DNA from: Gemmatimonadota bacterium
Lineage (GTDB): Bacteria > Gemmatimonadota > Gemmatimonadetes > Gemmatimonadales > GWC2-71-9
Assembly: GCA_003220955.1 (NCBI GenBank)
Contig: QHTW01000195.1
Location: 1 to 15,019, forward strand
Length of the DNA stretch: 15,019 nt
Direction: 5' to 3'
Shown here piece by piece: positions 6,936 to 13,854 of this stretch. How positions within the stretch are numbered: the stretch's first letter is position 1; the number at the start of each line of letters is the position of its first letter. The position numbers and the translations under genes are program-made. The notes below the pieces were generated by a model that saw only the letters and a list, made by a program, of their open reading frames with translations, was not told the DNA's origin and did no database searches.

Positions 6936-8745
6936 GGTACACCGGGAAGCGATCAGCGGCGCCCGTCGTTCTCGAGGGTCTCAAGCGCCTCGAGTATCGC
7001 GGCTATGACTCGGCCGGCCTCGCCGTGGTCAGCGGGGACGGTGAACTCCAGATCTTTCGCGCGCCCGGAAAGATCGCCGTGCTGGAACGGGAGCTCGGCA
7101 GCAAGCTCCCGGAGGGCACCACCGCTCTGGCGCACACGCGCTGGGCGACCCACGGCGTGCCCAACACCGTCAACGCGCATCCGCACGCGGATTGCGGCGG
7201 CACCATCGCGCTGGTGCACAACGGCATCATCGAGAACGCGGGCGCGCTCCGCCAGGCACTCAGCAAGCGCGGGCACGTGTTCCGCTCGCAGACCGACACC
7301 GAGGTGCTGTCGCATCTCATCGAGGAGACACACACGAAAGGCGCGCGCCTGGTGGACGCCACCGCAGAAGCGCTGCGCCAGGTGGAGGGCACGTACGGCA
7401 TCGCGGTGATCTCCAGCCGCGAGCCCGATACGATCGTCGCCGCGCGCCGCGGCTCCCCGTTGCTGGTCGCCATCGGCAACGGCGAAAACTTCGTCGCGTC
7501 CGACGCGTCGGCCGTGCTCGCGCACACCCGCTCGGTGGTGTACCTGGACGACGGCGACATCGCCGAAGTCAGACCGGCCGACTATCGGATCATGGATCTC
7601 GCGGCGGCGGAAAAGGAAAAACAGATCATGCAAGTGGAGTGGGATCTCGCGACGATCGAGCGCGGCGGCTTCGCCCACTTCATGCTCAAGGAGATCATGG
7701 AGCAGCCCGAGAGCATCCGCAACACGATGCGGGGGCGCCTGCTGGAAGAAGAGGGGACCGTCCGGTTCGGCGGATTGAACATCAGCGACGAGGAGCTGCT
7801 CAAAGTGCAGCGCATCGTCATCACCGCCTGCGGCACGTCGTGGCATTCGGGGTTGATCGGGGAATACATGATGGAGGAGCTGGCCCGGATCCCGACCGAA
7901 GTCGAGTACGCGTCGGAGTTCCGCTACCGCAACCCGATCGTCGACGAGCGAACCCTCGTGATCGGCATCTCGCAGTCAGGTGAAACGGCCGACACGCTGG
8001 CCGCCTTGCGGGAGGCGAAGCGGCGCGGCGCACGGACCCTGGGGCTGGTCAATGTCGTGGGCAGCACGATCGCGCGCGAAGTGGACGGCGGGATCTATCT
8101 CCACGCCGGTCCCGAGATCGGTGTGGCGAGCACGAAGGCGTTCACCAGTCAGATCGTGGCGTTGGCGCTCCTGACGTTGAAAATGGGCCGGCTGCGCGCC
8201 CTCTCGATCCTGCAGGGAAGGGAAGTCGTGCGTGCGTTGGCCAAGCTGCCCGACCTCGTGACGCGCGTGCTTGCGAAAGCGTCCCAGATCGAGCAACTCG
8301 CCGATCGCCTGATTCGCGCGCAGAACGTGCTGTACCTGGGCCGCGGCTACAACTTCCCGGTGGCGCTCGAGGGCGCGCTGAAATCTCCTACATCCACGCC
8401 GAGGGGTATCCGGCTGCCGAGATGAAGCACGGCCCGATCGCGCTCATCGATGACCTGATGCCGGTCGTGTTCATCGCGCCCAAGGATGCCGTGCACCAGA
8501 AGGTCATCAGCAACATCGAGGAAGTGAAAGCGCGCGGGGGTCGCGTGATTGCGATCGTGACGGAGGGCGACACCGCGGTCGACAAGCTGGCAGACCACCG
8601 GATCGAGATTCCCGAAACGCTCGACTTGTTGACGCCGGTCGTGAGCGTCGTGCCGTTGCAGCTGCTGGCCTACTACATCGCCGTTCGCCGGGGGTGCAAC
8701 GTCGACCAGCCGCGCAATCTCGCCAAGTCCGTTACCGTCGAATAA
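6920..8745 (+). pseudogene. glmS: Glutamine--fructose-6-phosphate aminotransferase, frameshifted
   Basis: Makes glucosamine-6-phosphate from fructose-6-phosphate and glutamine, the entry step to UDP-GlcNAc. The start is fixed by MCGIVGY, whose Cys2 is the glutaminase nucleophile; GAGGGG lies 8 nt upstream, and the start overlaps glmM by 16 bp. The glutaminase domain shows the YRGYDSAG and HTRWATHG motifs; the first SIS domain shows TACGTS, SQSGET and ASTKAFTSQ. The frame runs normally to ALEGALK (codon 488, 8381-8383), then shifts. The expected family sequence continues with LKEISYIHAEGYPAAEMKHG; here ISYIHAEGYPAAEMKHG resumes in another frame from 8383, and LKE is missing. This fits a 10-nt deletion. 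Repaired, the protein would be about 611 aa, the normal size. The upstream frame stops at 8425. It may be a real mutation, a strain variant or an assembly fault. Confidence 0.9.
8422..8745 (+). CDS. GlmS C-terminal fragment (second half of SIS domain 2)
   Basis: The frame that carries the rest of GlmS after the shift. An ATG at 8422, overlapping the premature TGA (8423-8425), could allow reinitiation and give a 107-aa piece starting MKHGPIALID, but homologous sequence already begins upstream at 8383, so this is a gene fragment and not an independent gene. It ends in the typical GlmS tail DQPRNLAKSVTVE, which closes the active site of the neighbouring subunit in characterised enzymes. Alone it lacks the sugar-binding half of the domain and should not be active. 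The stop lies 9 nt before dtd. Confidence 0.6.
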   Translation: MKHGPIALIDDLMPVVFIAPKDAVHQKVISNIEEVKARGGRVIAIVTEGDTAVDKLADHRIEIPETLDLLTPVVSVVPLQLLAYYIAVRRGCNVDQPRNLAKSVTVE

Positions 8746-8748
8746 CGT
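8743..8748 (+). promoter_or_regulatory. Putative -10 box of dtd
   Basis: TAACGT overlaps the glmS stop codon and ends 6 nt before the dtd ATG. No -35 of quality and no Shine-Dalgarno are seen, so dtd may have its own leaderless start in addition to readthrough from glmS. Confidence 0.3.
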
Positions 8749-8754
8749 GTAATC

Positions 8755-9201
8755 ATGAGAGTCGTTCTGCAGCGCGTGGCCCGCGCCGCCGTTCGGGTTG
8801 GTGACCGGACGGTTGGTCAGATCAGCCAAGGCTTTCTCGTGCTCGCCGGCTTCGCGCCGACGGATACCGACGCTCAGCTTGTCTGGATGGCGGAGAAAAT
8901 CCTCGGCCTCCGCGTCTTCGGCGATGCCGATGGCAAGATGAACCGCGATCTCAGCGAGGCCCGCGGCGCCGTGCTCGTCGTGTCACAGTTCACGTTGTAC
9001 GGAGACGCCAGCAAAGGCCGGCGGCCGAGCTTTATCAATGCCGCGCCGCCGAACGTCGCAATCCCGCTGTACGAAAGATTTGTCGCGCTCCTCAAAGAGC
9101 AATCAGGCGGGAAGATCCCCGTCGAGACAGGTGAGTTCGGTGCCATGATGGAGGTGGAACTGGTCAACGACGGGCCGGTCACGTTGATTTTGGAGCGCTA
9201 A
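8755..9201 (+). CDS. dtd: D-aminoacyl-tRNA deacylase (DTD)
   Basis: Cytosolic proofreading enzyme that removes D-amino acids (and glycine from tRNA-Ala) from mischarged tRNAs. The 148-aa length is standard. Both active-site signatures are intact: SQFTLY (78-83) and the C-terminal NDGPVT (138-143), whose cross-subunit Gly-cisPro gives chiral selectivity; KGRRPSF (88-94 region) is also typical. The ATG lies 9 nt after the glmS stop and opens directly with MRVVLQRV, the usual family start. No Shine-Dalgarno is evident. The stop overlaps the stop of the convergent PD40 gene by 4 bp, leaving no room for a conventional terminator between them. Confidence 0.96.
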   Translation: MRVVLQRVARAAVRVGDRTVGQISQGFLVLAGFAPTDTDAQLVWMAEKILGLRVFGDADGKMNRDLSEARGAVLVVSQFTLYGDASKGRRPSFINAAPPNVAIPLYERFVALLKEQSGGKIPVETGEFGAMMEVELVNDGPVTLILER

Positions 9202-10097
9202 CGGGGGGCGGGGGGAGCCACCGGGACGGCCACGATCGCGAGGCGGTCTCCTTGCGGGCTCACGGCGAGGCGCGTGACGTTGCTGAGACCAGCGGCTGCA
9301 AGATCCGCCACCTGCTCCCACGCTCCTCCGCGTCGCGAATCCCACTGATACACGATCGTTCCGCTCGCGGTCAACACGATTCCAGCAGGTGTCCAGGCGA
9401 AGAATTCGGCACCCGGTGGAACCTTCACGAGCTTCCGCACGCGACGCGTGCGGATGTCCAGCTCCTCGAGCGCGGCACCGGCAACCGAGTCGCGCTGCAC
9501 GAAGCTGACCGACGCGCTTCCCGGAATCCGCTGCAAGGACCGGCCGACATCCTTGGCGAACACCTCGCCACGGGCCTCCGGGAACCCGGCATCCGCGATC
9601 TGCAATGTGGAAGGGGAGCCCAGGACGAAGAGGACCAGCGTGTGGGCGTCGCCCCAGGCGTGGTACCCCACCGGTTTGATGGAATCGAGCACCACGCGTG
9701 GTCGCGACCCGGCGAGGTCGAACGCCCACAGGCGCTGCGTCGAATCGGCTTCGACGCGCACCACGGAGAAGCCGCTGCCGTCCGGCAGCGGCGTGGGCGA
9801 ATACTCGCTCTCGCGCGTCGTCGTGAGCCGGACGCTCGTTTTCTGGTCGATGTCGTACCGGTAGATGTCCGCCTGACTGTCCTCGCGGATCGACGTATAG
9901 AGGAACGCGCGACCGTCCGGCAAGAAAAACGGCTGGTTGTCGTAGCCCGGCCTGGCGGTCACGTTGACGGGCACGCCCAGGCTGACGCGACCCTGGGTGA
10001 CGCGCAGGTCGGCCAGATAGATGTCCGTCGCAGGCGGCCCGGCGGGAGCGGCAGGTGCGGCTTGCAAGGTGACCAGCGCGATCCAGAGCACGCCCAA
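9198..10097 (-). CDS. Secreted PD40/TolB-like beta-propeller protein
   Basis: About 299 aa with an N-terminal hydrophobic stretch (VLWIALVTLQ) followed by an Ala/Pro-rich segment, so probably exported to the periplasm; the usual basic residues before the hydrophobic core are absent. Propeller repeats of the PD40 type are clear at PFFLPDGRAFLYTS...DIYRYDI and SPTPLPDGSGFSVV...LWAFDL, and a degenerate one near the end (LAVSPQGDRLAIV). Such repeats occur in TolB, in periplasmic peptidase N-domains and in many proteins of unknown role; no catalytic domain follows here. The start is TTG at 10097 or GTG at 10091; an in-frame TAG 12 nt upstream of the TTG limits the choice. A TAAGTT box 5 nt before the GTG favours the GTG. 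Function unknown; probably ligand or protein binding. Confidence 0.7.
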   Translation of the reverse strand: MGVLWIALVTLQAAPAAPAGPPATDIYLADLRVTQGRVSLGVPVNVTARPGYDNQPFFLPDGRAFLYTSIREDSQADIYRYDIDQKTSVRLTTTRESEYSPTPLPDGSGFSVVRVEADSTQRLWAFDLAGSRPRVVLDSIKPVGYHAWGDAHTLVLFVLGSPSTLQIADAGFPEARGEVFAKDVGRSLQRIPGSASVSFVQRDSVAGAALEELDIRTRRVRKLVKVPPGAEFFAWTPAGIVLTASGTIVYQWDSRRGGAWEQVADLAAAGLSNVTRLAVSPQGDRLAIVAVPVAPPAPR

Positions 10098-10102
10098 ACT
10101 TA
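10097..10102 (-). promoter_or_regulatory. Putative -10 box of the PD40 gene
   Basis: On the minus strand TAAGTT overlaps the possible TTG start and ends 5 nt before the alternative GTG start at 10091. If used, the GTG would be the first codon of a leaderless message and the TTG would not be transcribed as a start. No -35 is evident. Confidence 0.3.
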
Positions 10103-10110
10103 GCCCGCGC

Positions 10111-10116
10111 TATCTT
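10111..10116 (+). promoter_or_regulatory. Putative -10 box of maf
   Basis: TATCTT followed by a T-run ends 7 nt before the GTG start of maf. It lies in the 26-bp divergent interval with the PD40 gene, too short for two conventional promoters with leaders. No -35 or Shine-Dalgarno is seen. Confidence 0.35.
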
Positions 10117-10123
10117 TTTTCGC

Positions 10124-10708
10124 GTGTCCACCAAACCGATCGTTCTCGCCTCCGGCTCCCCCCGCCGGAAGCAGCTCCTCGAAATGCTGCGCATCCCGTT
10201 CCGCGTCATCGCGCCCGACGTGGACGAGCATGTCCTGCCCGGCGAAAAGCCCGACGCCTACGTCACCCGCCTGTCGCGCGCCAAGGCGCAAGCCGTGCTG
10301 CCGCGCGCGCCCGGCGAGGTGATTCTCGCCGCCGATACGACCGTTGTGCTCAGCGGCAGGATCTTCGAGAAGCCGACCTCGCCCGCCAATGCCGTCGAGA
10401 TGCTGGAGCAGCTCCAGGGCAAGACCCACGAAGTGCTCACCGCGGTGGCCGTCGCCGAGAACGGGCGGTTGGAACAGGCGCTCGACGTGTCGCGCGTAAC
10501 GTTCCGGCCCAACGACCGCCGCACGCTGGAGGAATACGTCGCCACCGGCGAGCCGCTCGACAAGGCCGGCGCCTATGCGATTCAGGGCCTGGGCGCGCCG
10601 CTGATCGAGCGCGTCGAAGGAGACTTCTTTGGCGTGATGGGGTTGCCGCTGCGGCTCGCGCTGGACCTGCTGGCGAAGTTTGGACGCCCTTACCGCTTTA
10701 CGCGGTAA
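10124..10708 (+). CDS. maf: Maf family nucleoside triphosphate pyrophosphatase
   Basis: House-cleaning enzyme that hydrolyses nucleoside triphosphates to monophosphates. The 194-aa length is normal. Motifs are LASGSPRRKQLL (8-19) at the nucleotide-binding N-terminus, the catalytic/metal region with Asp71 in ADTTVV, EKP (82-84), GKTHEVLTAV (99-108), and KAGAYAIQG followed by GDFFGVMGLPL. The KAGAYAIQG form is the one usually annotated as dTTP/UTP pyrophosphatase (YhdE-type), but the substrate cannot be settled by eye. The start is GTG at 10124, immediately before STKPIVLASGSPRR; there is no clear Shine-Dalgarno and the TATCTT box 7 nt upstream suggests a leaderless message. It is divergent from the PD40 gene and overlaps the convergent cyclase gene by 19 bp. 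Confidence 0.94.
   Translation: MSTKPIVLASGSPRRKQLLEMLRIPFRVIAPDVDEHVLPGEKPDAYVTRLSRAKAQAVLPRAPGEVILAADTTVVLSGRIFEKPTSPANAVEMLEQLQGKTHEVLTAVAVAENGRLEQALDVSRVTFRPNDRRTLEEYVATGEPLDKAGAYAIQGLGAPLIERVEGDFFGVMGLPLRLALDLLAKFGRPYRFTR
10690..10708. repeat. Perfect palindrome at the maf/cyclase convergent overlap
   Basis: TTACCGC (10690-10696), a 5-nt loop TTTAC, then GCGGTAA (10702-10708): a perfect 7-bp inverted repeat that spans exactly the overlap of the two genes and contains both stop codons (TAA on each strand). It could act as a bidirectional RNA hairpin at both 3' ends, but neither strand has a clear T-run after it, so I do not call an intrinsic terminator. Confidence 0.5.
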
Positions 10709-12312
10709 ACCGGGATCTTCTTCGCTTTTCCCTTGACCTGAATCGGCTCGAGCGCCTCGACGGCCGGCTTCTTTTTCAGCTGCTCGAAGAACGGCTCGGA
10801 AATCAGGATTTCGTTTGGCCCGGCCTTGCCGCAAAGGCGGTAGGCGGTGTTCACGGCGTCCCCGATCACCGTGTATTCGAGTCGCCGATCGGATCCGATG
10901 TTCCCGGCGAATACCTCCCCGAAGTTGATCGCGATGCCGATCTGCACTTCGGTGCGCCCTTCCTGTTTCCATTTACTGTTGAGCTTCTCGAGCTCCTTCA
11001 GCTGCGCGATCGCGCACTGTACGGCGCGATCGGCGTCATCCTCATGGACGATCGGCGCACCCCACAGCGCCATGATGGCGTCCCCCATGAACTTGTCGAG
11101 CGTCCCGCCAAACTCGAAGACCTTGTCCACCATTTCGGTGAAGTACTCGGTGAGCAGCCGCGCGATGTCGTCCGGGCTCATCGTCTCGGACATCGGCGTA
11201 AAGCCCCGAATGTCGGAGAAGAACACCACGACGGGGCGCTTCTCACTCGGCAGGCGTCCCGCGTCCTGCTGCTGCGCGATCACTTGCGCGATATTGGGCG
11301 AGAAGTACCGCTCGAAATTCGAGCGGACGAGCGCTTCCCGCCGGATCCGCTCGGACAGCTGTGAGTTCTCGATCGCGACCGCGGTCAAGCCCCCGAACGC
11401 GATGAGGAACTCGAGGTCCTCGTCCGCGAACGAATGCGTCGCGGTGAGGTTGTCGACGTACAGGATGCCGAGGACGTTCGAGTCCGACCCCATGAGCGGG
11501 GTGCACATCGCACTGCGGACGCTCTGGATGAGGATCGATTTCCCCTTGAACCGCTCGTCCGCGGCGGCATTGTCCGACAGAATGGCGACGCGCTCCTCCA
11601 CCGCTTTCCGCGCGATCGATTGCGGCACGTGCTTGGCGGCGCTCGCGTCCCCCGTTCGGCTCTTCGAAATGCGTGGGATCAGCTCGTTCGACTTGCCGTC
11701 GAGCAGGAGAATCGAGACGCGGTCCACGTTCATGATCTGGAACGTGAAGTCGACGACCTTGTCGAGCAGGCGGTCGAGCTCCTGCTGCTTCGAGAGCTCC
11801 TTGGAGACCTCGAGCAGCAGCGACAGCTTCTTCTCGCGCCGCTCCACCAGATTGTCGGCTTTGACCTTGAGGTGCGACGCGCCCTGCGGCTCGTCGATGA
11901 CGATCGCGGGGACGCCGCCCGAGACACTCACGGGCAGCTGCCGGACGATGGTGCCACCGGCCCCGCCCCCCTTGGTCGCGGCTTTGAAGTCGGCGGGCGG
12001 CGGCACGATCTGCGGCCGCGGGGCGGGCGCCGTCACCTCTTTTACACGAAACGCCACTTTCCCGAAGGTCACGACATCGTTCGCGACCGCGTCGGCCTCG
12101 GTGATCTTGGCGCCGTTCAGGAATGTGCCGTTGGAGGAGCCCAAATCGGTGACCCGAACCCCACTTTCGGTCAGCACGATTTCGGCGTGGCGGCGGGAGA
12201 TGGTCGGATCGTAAATCGGGACGTCGCTGGTGACCGCACGCCCCACCACGAGTTTGCGCCCGAGCTGGAGATCGATCGACTGCTCGCCGGAAGTGCTCAG
12301 CAGCTTGAACAC
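10690..12312 (-). CDS. FHA-GAF adenylate cyclase (class III)
   Basis: Predicted cAMP-forming enzyme of 540 aa with three modules. The FHA domain (about 20-90) has SRRHAEI and DLGSSNGTFLNG, which bind phosphothreonine. A low-complexity linker and short helical segment lead to a GAF domain (about 165-320). The class III cyclase domain (about 358-525) has both metal-binding aspartates, Asp367 (FSDIRGFT) and Asp411 (KFMGDAIM), adenine-selecting Lys407 and Thr481, and transition-state Asn488 and Arg492, so it looks catalytically complete and specific for ATP. No membrane helix is seen; it is probably cytosolic. The start is GTG at 12312, 27 bp after trpE, with TATATT 9 nt before the start. Input is probably a phosphorylated partner and a small ligand; neither the kinase nor a cAMP receptor is in the window. 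Confidence 0.9.
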   Translation of the reverse strand: MFKLLSTSGEQSIDLQLGRKLVVGRAVTSDVPIYDPTISRRHAEIVLTESGVRVTDLGSSNGTFLNGAKITEADAVANDVVTFGKVAFRVKEVTAPAPRPQIVPPPADFKAATKGGGAGGTIVRQLPVSVSGGVPAIVIDEPQGASHLKVKADNLVERREKKLSLLLEVSKELSKQQELDRLLDKVVDFTFQIMNVDRVSILLLDGKSNELIPRISKSRTGDASAAKHVPQSIARKAVEERVAILSDNAAADERFKGKSILIQSVRSAMCTPLMGSDSNVLGILYVDNLTATHSFADEDLEFLIAFGGLTAVAIENSQLSERIRREALVRSNFERYFSPNIAQVIAQQQDAGRLPSEKRPVVVFFSDIRGFTPMSETMSPDDIARLLTEYFTEMVDKVFEFGGTLDKFMGDAIMALWGAPIVHEDDADRAVQCAIAQLKELEKLNSKWKQEGRTEVQIGIAINFGEVFAGNIGSDRRLEYTVIGDAVNTAYRLCGKAGPNEILISEPFFEQLKKKPAVEALEPIQVKGKAKKIPVYRVKR

Positions 12313-12318
12313 AGGCTC

Positions 12319-12342
12319 GAAAATATAGGCCGCATGGGCCTA
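12319..12342 (-). terminator. Possible weak terminator after trpE, merged with a -10 box
   Basis: On the minus strand TAGGCC (including the trpE stop codon), loop CATGC and GGCCTA form a perfect 6-bp stem, followed by TATATTTTC. The T-rich tail is short and interrupted, so termination may be partial. The same tail contains the TATATT box of the next gene. Confidence 0.35.
12322..12327 (-). promoter_or_regulatory. Putative -10 box of the FHA-GAF-cyclase gene
   Basis: TATATT on the minus strand ends 9 nt before the GTG start at 12312. The start has no Shine-Dalgarno. The box overlaps the T-rich tail of the possible trpE terminator, and no convincing -35 is seen. Confidence 0.35.
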
Positions 12343-13836
12343 ATCACCAGCTTTGGCCAGCGCCAGCGCGCGCAAGACGGCCTGAGCTTTGGCTTCTGTT
12401 TCCGCGAATTCGCGCGCCGGCTCCGAGTCGGCGACGATGCCGGCGCCGGCTTGCACAACGACACGATCGTTGAGAACGAGCGCCGATCGAATCGCGATGC
12501 AGGTATCCATCGTCGTCGCACCCCATCCGACATAGCCGACCGCTCCCGCATAGGGACCACGCCGCTCCGGCTCCAGCTCGTCGATGATCTCCATCGCCCG
12601 AACCTTGGGAGCGCCGCTGACGGTCCCCGCGGGGAAACAGGCGCGGAACACGTCGAGGGCGTCATACCCGTCTTTCAGCTGACCGCGCACTTCGCTCACC
12701 AGATGCTGCACGTGCGAGTAGCGCTCGATTTGCAGCGATTCGGTGACGCGCACGGTGCCGTACTCCGCAACGCGGCCCACGTCGTTGCGCCCCAGATCCA
12801 CGAGCATGCGATGCTCGGCGAGCTCCTTGGCATCGGCCCGTAGCGAGGCAGCCAGCGCGTCATCCTCCTCGGGGGTGGCCCCGCGCGGCCGAGTGCCCGC
12901 GATCGGCCGGACCGTGACTTCATTGCCCTCGACCCGGACCAGCACTTCGGGGGAGCTGCCCACGAACGTGACGTCGTCCAGAGCCAGATAGAACAGATAG
13001 GGAGCGGGATTCAGGGCGCGTAGGTAGCGGTACAGCCGCAGCGGCTCGACCGCACCCGGCACCACCTGACGGCGGGACAGCACCGCCTGGAACACATCGC
13101 CGGCGGCGATGTACTCGCGGATCTTCGTGACGTCGCGCTCGAATGCGGCCCGCGGGTACGAGGATTCGGGGGGGGAGCGCAGCGACTTGCGGTCGGCGTC
13201 GAGCGCCAACGGGGCGAGGTGGTGCGTGTCGCTGAGGCGGGCGATCAGCGTGTCCAGGCGTTCCTGCGCCGCGTCGTACAAGCGCAACCGCTGCGCCGCG
13301 GAGGCCTTCGCCGGCACCTCGACGTTCGCCACGACGATCGCACGCCCGAACACGTTGTCGAGGATCACGAGCGAATCCGCGATCATCACCACGGCGTCGG
13401 GAACACCGAGCGTATCGGTCGGCGCGGCCGGCAGCTGCTCGATACTGCGCACCAGATCGTAGCCGAGGTATCCTACCGCGCCACCCATGAAACGCGGCAG
13501 CCCCGGTACAGCAATCGTCGGGAGCGCGCGCATCGTGTCCGCCAGATGCGCGATTGGATCCGGGGTCTGACCGGCTGGCGCCCACCCGGAGCCCTGCGTC
13601 CACCGCTCGATCTGTTGGCCACGATAGCGCCAGGCCTCGCGCGGCTCGGTGCCGAGGAAGGTGTAGCGCGCCCATCGCTCGCCGCCGACCAGCGATTCGA
13701 GCAGGAACGCAAAGGGCGGCCGCGCAATCTTCGCAAAGGCGGCCACCGGCGTATCGGCGTCGGTGACCACTTCGCGCGTCACCGGAACGATGCCGCCGGG
13801 TTTGGCGCGCTCGAGGAATGCGTCGCGTGGGTCCAT
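12340..13836 (-). CDS. trpE: Anthranilate synthase component I
   Basis: First committed step of tryptophan synthesis: chorismate plus ammonia (from the TrpG glutaminase) to anthranilate. The 498-aa length is normal. LLES (45-48) followed by GGERWARYTFLG matches the tryptophan feedback-binding site and argues against PabB, MenF or other chorismate enzymes. Further motifs are VGSSPEVLVR, PIAGTRPRG, the LAEHRMLVDLGRND stretch, and the catalytic FPAGTVSGAPKVRAMEIIDELEP region from residue 401. The start is ATG at 13836. No trpG, trpD or other trp gene lies next to it; the following gene is the FHA-GAF-cyclase, 27 bp away. It is divergent from the surface-protein gene with only 18 bp between start codons. 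No leader peptide or attenuator fits in that space. Confidence 0.96.
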   Translation of the reverse strand: MDPRDAFLERAKPGGIVPVTREVVTDADTPVAAFAKIARPPFAFLLESLVGGERWARYTFLGTEPREAWRYRGQQIERWTQGSGWAPAGQTPDPIAHLADTMRALPTIAVPGLPRFMGGAVGYLGYDLVRSIEQLPAAPTDTLGVPDAVVMIADSLVILDNVFGRAIVVANVEVPAKASAAQRLRLYDAAQERLDTLIARLSDTHHLAPLALDADRKSLRSPPESSYPRAAFERDVTKIREYIAAGDVFQAVLSRRQVVPGAVEPLRLYRYLRALNPAPYLFYLALDDVTFVGSSPEVLVRVEGNEVTVRPIAGTRPRGATPEEDDALAASLRADAKELAEHRMLVDLGRNDVGRVAEYGTVRVTESLQIERYSHVQHLVSEVRGQLKDGYDALDVFRACFPAGTVSGAPKVRAMEIIDELEPERRGPYAGAVGYVGWGATTMDTCIAIRSALVLNDRVVVQAGAGIVADSEPAREFAETEAKAQAVLRALALAKAGD

Positions 13837-13840
13837 GGTC

Positions 13841-13846
13841 TAGATT
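13841..13846 (+). promoter_or_regulatory. Putative -10 box of the surface-protein gene
   Basis: TAGATT ends 8 nt before the ATG at 13855, within the 18-bp interval shared with trpE. It overlaps the palindrome TCTAGA (13839-13844). No -35 is recognised; any such element would lie inside the trpE coding sequence. Confidence 0.35.
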
Positions 13847-13854
13847 TCGCCGCG

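Noticed and set aside
8378..8425. Programmed frameshifting to make full-length GlmS
   Set aside because: There is no slippery heptamer, and a shift would still leave out the LKE residues, so recoding would not restore the normal enzyme.
9188..9215. Terminator between dtd and the PD40 gene
   Set aside because: The stops overlap by 4 bp; the following G-run has no hairpin with a T-tail.
10021..12843. Several 440-470-codon plus-strand open frames opposite the cyclase and trpE
   Set aside because: All are shadows of genes whose catalytic motifs are plain on the minus strand.
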